From the NCBI RefSeq assembly GCF_039679125.1, contig NZ_CP155551.1:2790001-2854000 (forward strand): DNA of 64,000 nucleotides, given 5' to 3'. Of this stretch, positions 46,005-54,000 are shown piece by piece. Numbering within the stretch: the stretch's first letter is position 1; each line of letters begins with the position of its first letter. Under the pieces are notes generated by a model. That model did no database searches. It was not told the DNA's origin and saw nothing but the letters and a program-made list of their open reading frames with translations. The DNA is from Blastococcus sp. HT6-4. GTDB lineage: Bacteria; Actinomycetota; Actinomycetes; Mycobacteriales; Geodermatophilaceae. A program made the translations under genes and the position numbers.

Positions 46005-46736
46005 ATGCAGCGACATCCGGCACCCGATCCCGTCGGCCCCGCGTCCGGCGCCGACGACCCGGACGCCCCGGAGAAGGAGGGGCTGGCACGGCGCCTGGAC
46101 AAGCCGATGGGGGCGCTCGGGCTGGTGTTCGTCTTCATCGTCCTCGGCCAGTCGCTCGCCCGGGAGCCGTGGCTGGTGACCACGCTGAGCGTCACCGGGT
46201 GGGTGCTGTGGGCCGTCTTCGTCGCCGAGTTCGCCCACCGGGCGATCACCGCCCGCGACAAGCGGCGGTTCTGGGCCCGGAACTGGTGGCAGCTGATCTT
46301 CCTCGCGATCCCGTTCCTGCGGTTCGCCCGCGCGCTCACCCTGTTGCGGGCGGCGCGCGTCGGAGGCGTCGTCTCGGCCGCCGTCCGCGGATCGCGGTCG
46401 GCGGGGCGGCTGCTGAGCGGGCGGATCGGCTGGCTCTCCGCGGTGACCGTCGTCGTGGTGCTCGGGGTCAGCCAGCTCCTCTACGTCCTCGGTGCCTACG
46501 ACACGTACGGGACGGCGCTCTACGACGCGGCGCAGGCCACGATCAGCGGGCGGCCGCTGTCGGCCGAGGGTGGGGTCGCCCGCTTCCTCGACATCGCCCT
46601 GGCGATCTACTCGGTGGCGGTCTTCGCCACGGTCGCCGGCGCGCTCGGGGCCTACTACCTCGAGCGCCGGGAGTCCGACAGTGGGACGCCTGCGCCGGTC
46701 GGCCCGGAACCGGACCCGCACCCGTCGGCCCCGTGA
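46005..46736 (+). CDS. Voltage-sensor/ion-channel-like membrane protein
   Basis: 243 residues with about five to six helices: VFVFIVLGQSLA, LVTTLSVTGWVLWAVFVAEFAHRAI, NWWQLIFLAIPFLRFARALTLLRAARVGGVV, SAVTVVVVLGVSQLLYVLG, LDIALAIYSVAVFATVAGALGAYYLERRE. The third of these, RFARALTLLRAARVGG, spaces its Arg residues like the S4 voltage sensor, and the ARDKRRFWARNWW segment resembles the S2-S3 loop of Kv-type channels. No TVGYG-type selectivity filter is present (YDAAQATISGRPLSAEGG occupies its place). Either it is a channel with unusual selectivity or a non-channel relative. Confidence 0.65.
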   Translation: MQRHPAPDPVGPASGADDPDAPEKEGLARRLDKPMGALGLVFVFIVLGQSLAREPWLVTTLSVTGWVLWAVFVAEFAHRAITARDKRRFWARNWWQLIFLAIPFLRFARALTLLRAARVGGVVSAAVRGSRSAGRLLSGRIGWLSAVTVVVVLGVSQLLYVLGAYDTYGTALYDAAQATISGRPLSAEGGVARFLDIALAIYSVAVFATVAGALGAYYLERRESDSGTPAPVGPEPDPHPSAP

Positions 46737-46740
46737 CCGG

Positions 46741-46770
46741 CGGTGGCGTGGCCGGCGGTGGCGTGGCCGG
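46741..46770. repeat. 15-bp tandem duplication
   Basis: CGGTGGCGTGGCCGG occurs twice in a row between the channel-like gene and the thioesterase gene. Probably a slippage duplication; no function suggested. Confidence 0.75.
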
Positions 46771-46795
46771 CGGGCACGGCGGGTAGGGGGGGCCG

Positions 46796-47179
46796 ATGAG
46801 CGACGACGTGGCCACGGGTGGGTTCGCCGGACGGCTGGGGGCCCGGCCGGAGTCGGCCGAGGACGGCACGGCGCGGATCGCGTTCGAGGCGACCGACGAC
46901 CACCTCAACCCCGCCGGGACCGTGCACGGAGGCGTGCTGGCGACCCTCGTCGACACGGCGATGGGGCTGGCGGTGCGCACGACCACCGGCGACGGCGAGG
47001 TGCCGGCGACCAGCCAGCTGACGGTCACCTACCTGCGGCCGGGGAAACCCGGTCCGGTGACGGTGACCGCACGTCTGCGCACGCGCGGCGAGCACCTCAC
47101 GGTGTGCGAGGCCGACGTGGAGCAGGACGGCACGGTCCTGGTCCACGCGGTGGCGACGTTCGCGCTGCTGGAGCGCTGA
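46796..47179 (+). CDS. PaaI/hotdog-fold thioesterase
   Basis: 127 residues. HLNPAGTVHGGVLATLVDTAMGLAVR holds the HGG and the acidic residue of the PaaI active site, and TSQLTVTYLRPGKPGPVTVTARL matches the central strand. It should hydrolyse acyl-CoA, probably phenylacetyl- or hydroxybenzoyl-CoA-like. No pathway genes adjoin it. Confidence 0.88.
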   Translation: MSDDVATGGFAGRLGARPESAEDGTARIAFEATDDHLNPAGTVHGGVLATLVDTAMGLAVRTTTGDGEVPATSQLTVTYLRPGKPGPVTVTARLRTRGEHLTVCEADVEQDGTVLVHAVATFALLER

Positions 47180-47231
47180 CCGCCCCTCCGCCGCCCGGCG
47201 GATCGCCGCCCGGCCCGGGGTGGGCGGGTGG

Positions 47232-47462
47232 TCAGGCGGTCGTCGGCGAGGACACCTCGACGACCGCGGCCGATCCGACGTTCTCGTAGACGTCCGACTC
47301 GTCGTCGGCACCGGTCTGGGCGACGACCAGGATGTAGACGAAGATCGCGATGATGACCAGGAGGATCCCGAGCGGGATGAGGATCTTCGCCCGGCTCCTC
47401 GCCTTCGGCGTCCCCTCGTTCGGGCCGTCGTGGCTGCGGCGGTCGTCGGCGGGGTGCGACAT
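47232..47462 (-). CDS. Small single-pass membrane protein
   Basis: 76 residues. A basic N-terminus (MSHPADDRRSHDGPNEGTPKARSR) precedes one strong helix (AKILIPLGILLVIIAIFVYILVVAQ), then a short acidic tail (TGADDESDVYENVGSAAVVEV). No known family. Location should be the membrane with its tail outside. Confidence 0.6.
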   Translation of the reverse strand: MSHPADDRRSHDGPNEGTPKARSRAKILIPLGILLVIIAIFVYILVVAQTGADDESDVYENVGSAAVVEVSSPTTA

Positions 47463-47606
47463 GCGTCGGCCTCCTGGGTGCGTCGTTGCTGTCACGGATG
47501 CGGCCGGTCGACCGCCTGCCCTGTCCATGCCCACCTGGTCGGCGGCCACTCCCCCGCTGCTCGACCCGGACGGGCACCGGGGCGCCCGGCCGGGGACGAT
47601 CGGTGG

Positions 47607-47888
47607 ATGACCACTGCGAGCTGGAACGGCACCGTCGTCGCCGAGTCCGACGACATCGTCACCGTCGAGGGCAATGCCTACTTCCCGCGCGAGGCGGTGC
47701 GCGAGGACGTGCTGCGTCCGTCGGAGACCCACAGCGTCTGCCCGTGGAAGGGAACGGCGTCGTACCTCAGCCTGGAGGTCGACGGGCAGCTGAACCGGGA
47801 CGCGGCCTGGTACTACCCCGAGCCGAAGGACGCCGCACGGGAGATCGCCGGGCGGGTCGCCTTCTGGAAGGGCGTCGAGGTGCGCTGA
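47607..47888 (+). CDS. DUF427 family protein
   Basis: 93 residues. TASWNGTVVAESDDIVTVEGNAYFPREAVREDVLRPSETHSVCPWKGTASYLSLEVDG and YYPEPKDAAREIAGRVAFWKGVEV are DUF427 hallmarks (HSxCPWKG, YP.P...A..I.g...F). The family is common in actinobacteria; role unknown. Confidence 0.9.
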   Translation: MTTASWNGTVVAESDDIVTVEGNAYFPREAVREDVLRPSETHSVCPWKGTASYLSLEVDGQLNRDAAWYYPEPKDAAREIAGRVAFWKGVEVR

Positions 47889-47906
47889 CCGCGCCCCGGC
47901 GCCGGA

Positions 47907-48320
47907 TCAGCGGCCGGGGCGGGACCCGGCGAGCTCGCGGGCCGACGCCGCGGCCTCGGCATCGAGCTGCCGGCCGACGGACTCGAGGAAGGAGTCCCAG
48001 GCCTGCTGCGGCGTGCGCCCGAGGGCGGCCGCGATCTGCTCCCAGTCGGCGCCGCCGCGGAGTGCGGCGCGGATGCCGACCAGCTGGCTGTCGTGCGCCT
48101 TGCGAGCGATGACCTCGCCGAGGGCCAGCAGCTCCAGCGACTCGTGGACGTCGAGCCGGGTCTGGGTGTCACGCAGGGAGGCGGCCCAGGGGTCGGGGTC
48201 GACGTCCTGGACGGTGTTCAGCGCGGTGTCGCCGTTGTCGCGGCGACTGAGGAAGTCCAGCCGGGTGGCGGCCGTTGTCAGCGAGAACTCCGCCTCGAGG
48301 GCCTCGGGTGTGATGCTCAT
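47907..48320 (-). CDS. Small HTH-like hypothetical protein
   Basis: 137 residues, soluble and mainly helical. DWEQIAAALGRTPQQAWDSFLESVGRQ has the look of a helix-turn-helix near 92-118, and the N-terminal part SITPEALEAEFSLTTAATRLDFLSRRDNGDTALNTV is variable. No family known. The flanking hairpin at 48382-48424 separates it from the ferritin-like gene. Confidence 0.6.
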   Translation of the reverse strand: MSITPEALEAEFSLTTAATRLDFLSRRDNGDTALNTVQDVDPDPWAASLRDTQTRLDVHESLELLALGEVIARKAHDSQLVGIRAALRGGADWEQIAAALGRTPQQAWDSFLESVGRQLDAEAAASARELAGSRPGR

Positions 48321-48381
48321 GAGGAGAGGCTTCCCCTTCGTCGGCCGCGCGCCAAACCCGCGCGCGGAGCGATCTCGGACA

Positions 48382-48424
48382 CGCGGAGGGCCCGCACCCC
48401 CCGTGCGGGTGCGGGCCCTCCGCG
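48382..48424 (-). terminator. Strong intrinsic hairpin after the ferritin-like gene
   Basis: Perfect 17-bp arms (48382-48398 CGCGGAGGGCCCGCACC and 48408-48424) enclose a 9-base loop. The hairpin follows the stop of the leftward ferritin-like gene by about 25 bases. Confidence 0.75.
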
Positions 48425-48448
48425 CGAGGCCCCTGGGGGCCGGCCGGC

Positions 48449-49423
48449 TCAGCTCTCGACGCCGACGGCGTCCTTGGCGAGGGCGGCCAGCTGGGTCTGC
48501 GCGGCGCTGACCACGTTCGACCGGTTCTTGTGGGTCTCCTCGTAGCGGGTGATCACGTTGATGTCGTGCGGCGTCTTCAGCTGCTTGATCGCCTTCACGG
48601 CGTCGTTGGCCGACATGGAGTCGTAGGCCTTGATCGGCAGCTCGTCGGCGTTGAGGTCGCCGAGCTCCTCACGGGTCTCGCGGGCCACGTTCGCGGCCTC
48701 CTGGTTGCCCTCGCGCTGGGCGATCCGCTCGGCGCGGCGCAGCGAGGCGGCTCGGCCGACGGTGAGGGTCTCCCGCACCGCACCGCTCAGGGCGGCGGCG
48801 CGGTCGGCGACCGACCCGATCCGCTCGGTGGTCTCCTCACCGGCGTGCTGCACGCTGTCGACGGCGTGGTTCACCGTGTTGGCCCAGAAGCGCACCGGGG
48901 CGTTGACCGCGCGGGCGACACCGCCGGCGACCTTCTGCAGCGGGGTGGCGACCAGGGCGGCCGGGCCACCCAGGGCCTCCTCGGCGAGGACGACGGTCAG
49001 CCACTCGACGGTGGCCGAGTGGGCGTCGACGAGCTTCTCCGCCAGGCGCTGGGTCGGCACGTCGGAGGCGGTCTCGGCGAGGACCCTGAGGTAGGTGGCG
49101 CGGTCGAGCAGCTGGTGCTCGAGCTGCAGGTCCTGGAGCAGGGCCTCCTCGACGGAGGTCGTCTGCTCGAAGGTGGCCTTGAGCCCGGCGGAGAGCCGGC
49201 CGACGACCGGGGTGACGACGTCGGGCACGCCGCCCAGGGCGCGCAGGCGCTCGGTGATCTCGATGGAGCGGGCCGCGGCGTTGTCGGCGTTCTGCGTCAG
49301 CTCGCGGCGCACGGCGTCGGTGCGGGCCTGCGAGATGCGGGTGCGCGCGATCTGCTCCTCGGTCTGCGTGAGCAGGACGAGGGCGCGCAGCTGGTTGATC
49401 ATCTTCGTGGTCTTGTCGGTCAT
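48449..49423 (-). CDS. Ferritin-like helical-bundle protein
   Basis: 324 residues. The first 160 form an all-helical bundle with HQLLDRATYLRVLAETASDVPTQRLAEKLVDAHSATVEWLTVVLAEEALGGP, whose spacing resembles ferritin-like (DUF892/YciE) folds, though the metal ligands are not complete. A middle stretch (about 165-250) is Ala-rich and amphipathic (VARAVNAPVRFWANTVNHAVDSVQHAGEETTERI), followed by a charged tail with ETHKNRSNVVSAAQ. Possibly stress-linked (inference). Confidence 0.65.
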   Translation of the reverse strand: MTDKTTKMINQLRALVLLTQTEEQIARTRISQARTDAVRRELTQNADNAAARSIEITERLRALGGVPDVVTPVVGRLSAGLKATFEQTTSVEEALLQDLQLEHQLLDRATYLRVLAETASDVPTQRLAEKLVDAHSATVEWLTVVLAEEALGGPAALVATPLQKVAGGVARAVNAPVRFWANTVNHAVDSVQHAGEETTERIGSVADRAAALSGAVRETLTVGRAASLRRAERIAQREGNQEAANVARETREELGDLNADELPIKAYDSMSANDAVKAIKQLKTPHDINVITRYEETHKNRSNVVSAAQTQLAALAKDAVGVES

Positions 49424-49595
49424 GACTCCTTCATGCCCCGGACGGGCCCGGTGCTAACAAGAGCAAGCAGATTGCTAGCAGTGAGGCGCGTCACCCGTCC
49501 GGGTGAATCCCCGTCGGCGCACCACCGGCGGCGCGGCCACGCGCCCGGGTCGCGTCCGGACCCGGGCGCCGCCACCCGGTGGGGCGCGCGCGGGA

Positions 49596-49814
49596 TCAGC
49601 CGGCCTCGGCCGCGACCCGACTGGTGGCGACGGCGCGCCGGGGCCGGACGTCGAACCGCAGCACCGGCTGGGTCATGTCCTCGGTGAGCTCGTAGGGCGG
49701 ACGCGGGGCGAGCCGGACCGGCCGGGGCGGCAGCGTGGACGGCGGCAGGGTCTTGCCGCAGCCGACGCAGTAGCGGCCTCGCTGGTGCACGGCTCCGCAG
49801 TGCGCGCAGGTCAT
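49596..49814 (-). CDS. Small zinc-ribbon protein
   Basis: 72 residues from ATG 49814. CAHCGAVHQRGRYCVGCG gives four Cys in a C-x2-C...C-x2-C ribbon. The rest is Pro- and Arg-rich. Upstream ATGs in frame would add only basic low-complexity sequence. Role unknown; similar proteins appear as fused or free rubredoxin-like ribbons. Confidence 0.65.
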   Translation of the reverse strand: MTCAHCGAVHQRGRYCVGCGKTLPPSTLPPRPVRLAPRPPYELTEDMTQPVLRFDVRPRRAVATSRVAAEAG

Positions 49815-49976
49815 GACGACTCCTCGGGTCCTTCGACGACGACTGACGACCGGACCCTGGCAGGACGACCGGCCACGGGGAAAGCCGATCGTGCGGGAGT
49901 GACGAGCCGTTACGGGACCGTCATGAACGGGCGGGTTCCGCATCGGGCCCGATGGCGCCGCCGGCAGAAGACGTGG

Positions 49977-50783
49977 TCACCTCCCGGTCCAGCGGGGTGC
50001 CCGCTTCTCCAGGCGGGCGGCGATGCCCTCCTTGCGGTCCTCGCTGAGGTAGGGGTTCGGCCCGACGTCCAGCCGCAGGCCCTGCCAGAGCGGGAGTTCC
50101 AGCGCCTTGACCGCGGTCTCCTTCATCCGGCGCACCGACAGCGGGGCGTTGGCGGCGATGCGGTCGGCCAGGCCGAGCGCCGTGGGCAGCACCTCGTCGG
50201 GCCCCACCAGCCGGTTGACCAGGCCCCACCGATGCGCCTCGGTGGCATCCATCGGGTCGCCGGTGAACAGCAGCTCGAGGGCGATCCCCACCGGGATGCG
50301 CTTGGGCAGGACGACCGACCCGAAGTTGGCGCCCATGCCGATCGCGGCCTCGGGCAGGGCGAACCGCACGGCCGGCGAGGCGATCCGCAGGTCGCAGGCG
50401 AGCGCCAGCTCGAAGCCGCCCGCGACGGCCGGGCCGTTCAGCGCGGCGATCACCGGCACGGGCGTCTCGGTGACCACCTCGAACACCGCACGGGCCGGCC
50501 GGTTCATCGGCGGGCGGAACCGCTCGCCCCGCTCGTCGGCGGCCCGGATCTCCTTCAGGTCGAAGCCGGCGCAGAAGGCGGGGCCGGTGCCGGTGAGCAC
50601 GACCGCGCGAACCCCGTCCTCGGCGACCCGGAGCAGCTCCTCCACGAGGTCGGCCTGCAGGTCGGTGGACAGCGCGTTGCGCCGCTCGGGCCGGTCGAGG
50701 GTGAGCACCCGGACGGAGCCGCGGTCCTCGACGAGGAGCCCGGAGTCGTGGCGCCGCGCATCGCTGGTCCCTGCATCGTCCAC
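49977..50783 (-). CDS. Enoyl-CoA hydratase/isomerase (crotonase family)
   Basis: 268 residues from a GTG at 50783 (GGAGG upstream). RVLTLDRPERRNALSTDL opens it. AVVLTGTGPAFCAGFDLKEI holds the oxyanion loop, and ALNGPAVAGGFELALACDLRIASPAVRFALPEAAIGMG the second oxyanion residue and catalytic region (E in PEAAIG). C-terminal helical trimer part is complete. It should hydrate or isomerise 2-enoyl-CoA; exact substrate open. Confidence 0.9.
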   Translation of the reverse strand: MDDAGTSDARRHDSGLLVEDRGSVRVLTLDRPERRNALSTDLQADLVEELLRVAEDGVRAVVLTGTGPAFCAGFDLKEIRAADERGERFRPPMNRPARAVFEVVTETPVPVIAALNGPAVAGGFELALACDLRIASPAVRFALPEAAIGMGANFGSVVLPKRIPVGIALELLFTGDPMDATEAHRWGLVNRLVGPDEVLPTALGLADRIAANAPLSVRRMKETAVKALELPLWQGLRLDVGPNPYLSEDRKEGIAARLEKRAPRWTGR

Positions 50784-51020
50784 CCGTGCAACCTCCGCCC
50801 CCGCCGCCGCGCCGGCAACCCGGCCGGTGGCACCCCGGCCCGGGCGGGTCCCCGGCGGCCCCGGGCAGCCCGCCCCTATCGGCAGGACTGCGGGGTGCCG
50901 GAACCGTCCCCGGGACGCCGCCGCGTGATCCCGGGCAACGATCGACCGCATCCGTCACATCCGCCCCACCCGTCGGGGACCATGGGCGGACCAGTCCGTC
51001 CGACCCGGTAGACAGGTGGC

Positions 51021-54000
51021 ATGGAGAGCACTGCCGACATCGAGCTCGGTGATGTCGTCGCGGCGTCGGCGGCCGTCTCCATCGAGCTCACCTCCACGCC
51101 GGTGCTCAGCTACGCGCTGGCGCACAACCGCGTGCCGGTCGTCCCGCGGCTGGCGCTGACCGCCGACCGGACGCTGCGCGGAGCCACCGTGCGGCTGTCC
51201 GTGCGCGATGCCGAGGGTCCGATCGCGCACGCGGTCGAGCTGCTCGCCGACGTCGACGCCGGCCGCACGACCGTGCTCACCGGCATCGGGCTGGTCATGG
51301 ACCCGGCGGCGATGCTGCACGTCGAGGAGCAGCGCCCGGGGGTCGTCGACGTCGAGGTGGAGTTCGAGGGCGAGCTGCTGGGCGAGGCCACGGCCCCGGT
51401 CCAGGTGCTGGCGGCCAACCAGTGGCTGGCCACCCCCCTGCCGCTGGCGCTGGAGATGCTCGCCGCGCACGTCATGCCCAACCACCCGGCGATCACCGGG
51501 CTGGTCGCCGAGGCGGCCGACCTGCTCGAGAGCCGGACCGGCAGCGGCGCGATGGTCGGCTACTCGGCCACCCCCGAGCGGGTCGACGAGGTCGTGCAGG
51601 CCCTCGCCGACGCGGTGCGGCGCCGCGGCGTCCGCTACTCCGAGCCGCCCGCCAGCTGGGCCGAGCTCGGCCAGCAGGTGCGCTCGCCCGGCGACGTCCT
51701 CACCTGGCGGGTGGGCACGCCGCTGGACACCGTCGTCCTCCTCGCCGCCGCGTGCGAGCAGGCCGGCATCCGGCCGCTGCTGTGGCTCACCGAGGGCACC
51801 GGCGGCCGGACCGCCGGAGCGCACGCCTTCCTCGGCTACTGGCGGGAGGAGCGCAGCTCGGAGAGCGCCGCCACCACCGACGCCGCACCGCTGGTCAACC
51901 TGGTCGACCTCGGCCTGATCGGCCTGGTCGAGACCACGCTGCTCACCGGCCCGGGCGAGGCCGGCGAGGACCTGCACGGCCCCGCCTACACCGGCTGGCT
52001 CGCCGGCGAGCTCGACCACGTCCTGGGGGTGACCGACGTCCACCGGGCCCGGCGCGACGGCATCGTCCCGCTGCCGGCCCGCGCCCGGACCCCGGAGGGG
52101 CTGCTCCAGGTCGTGGAGTACCGGCCGGCCGAGCACAGCGCACCGGCGTTCCCGGCCGGGCCCACGGCGCCGCAGGCGGGCAGCCGCCCCGAGGCACCGC
52201 CGCGGGTGCAGCAGTGGAAGAACGCGCTGCTGGATCTGAGCCTGCGCAACCGGCTGATCAACTACAGCGAGCGCGCCGGCCTGCCGCTGACGCTCCCGGC
52301 CACCGCGCTGCCGATCCTGGACAACTTCCTCCACGACGGCACCCCGATCACCCTCCTGCCCGGCGACCAGCTGGCCGCCGTCCAGCAGGAGCGCGGGCTC
52401 GGCGCGGCCGGGGACCTCCCGGCCGAGCAGCTGACCGAGCGGCTCGTGGAGCGCCGCGAGGTGCACGCCGACGTCACCACCGGCGGCTACCTGCCCCGGC
52501 TGCGCAACCTCGCCTACCGGGCGAAGACCGTGCAGGAGGAGACCGGCGCCAACAACCTGTACCTGGCGCTGGGCTCGCTGGTGTGGGAGCTCGACGGCCG
52601 GCCGCTGCGTTCACCGCTGATCCTGGTGCCCGTCGTCCTGACCCCGGTCGGCCGCACCGGCTCCTACCGGCTCGCGCTGGACGAGTCGGGGGCGAGCACC
52701 CCGAACTACTGCCTGCTGGAGAAGCTGCGCCAGGTGCACGGCCTCGTCGTCCCGACGCTGAGCGAGGCGGCCGAGAGCACGCTGGAGCTCGAGCCGGCGC
52801 TGGAGGCCGTGCGGGCGGCGCTGGTCGGCCACGGGCTGCCCTACCGCGTGCAGGCGACGGCGGACCTCGCGATCCTCCAGTTCGCCAAGTTCCGGCTGTG
52901 GAAGGACCTCGACGAGCACTGGGCCGACTTCGCGGAGAACCCGCTGGTCCGCCACCTGGTGCACGAGCCCACCGAGCCGTTCCTCGACCCCGCCCGCGAC
53001 TCCGGCGCGTACGTCGACCTCGACGAGCTGGCCGCCCGGCTGCCCGTGCCCGCCGACGCCTCGCAGCTGCGGGCGATCGCCGAGGCCGGCGCCGGCCGCA
53101 CGTTCGTGCTGGAGGGCCCGCCCGGCACCGGCAAGTCGCAGACGATCACCAACCTGCTCACCCGCGCGGTGGCCGACGGCAAGCGGGTGCTGTTCGTCGC
53201 CGAGAAGCGGGCCGCGCTCGACGTGGTGGCCCGCCGGCTCGACGCCGTCGGCATGGGGATGTTCGCCCTCGACCTGCACGACAAGGGCTCGCGCGCCTCG
53301 ATGGTGCGCGCACAGGTCCGGGTGGCGCTGGAGCACGCGATCGCCGTCGACGACCAGGGCCTCGCCGCCGAGTCGGAGACCCTGCGCTCGGCCCGCCGCC
53401 AGCTGGCCCGCTACGCCGACCGGCTGCACACCGAGAACGCCGCCGGGCTGTCGCTCTACACCGCGCGCACGGCGGAGCTGGCGGCGGACCCGGACGTGCC
53501 GCCGCTGCCGGTGCCGCTGCCGTTCGTCGCCAACGCCCCCGCCGAGGTGCTGACGGCGGTGCGCCGGGCGCTCGCGCTGCTGCCCGACATCGCCGACCTC
53601 ACCCGCCCCTCCCCCCGGCACCCGTGGGCGTTCGTCGACTCCCCGGAGATCGACCTGCCGGCCGCCCGCGAGGCGGCGGCCGCGGTCGACGCGGCGGTGC
53701 GCGAGGTCGCCGGCCTCGCCGAGCTGGGCGGCGTGCTCCGGCACGCGCGCACGCCCGCCGACCTCGACTCGCTGGCGCACCTGCTGTCCGGGCCGCCGGT
53801 GGGCATCGACGTGCTCGACGAGACGTTCAGCGGCCGGTGGACGACGGCGACCGGGGCGGTCCTCGGCGAGGTCGCGGCCTTCACCGCGTTCCGCCACCCG
53901 GGGTTCGACGTCGTCGCGCCCGAGGTGATCGAGCTGCCGCTGGCGGAGGTGTACGTCGCCGCGCAGACCGCGGCCGCATCGGGCTGGTGGGGGCGCCGGC

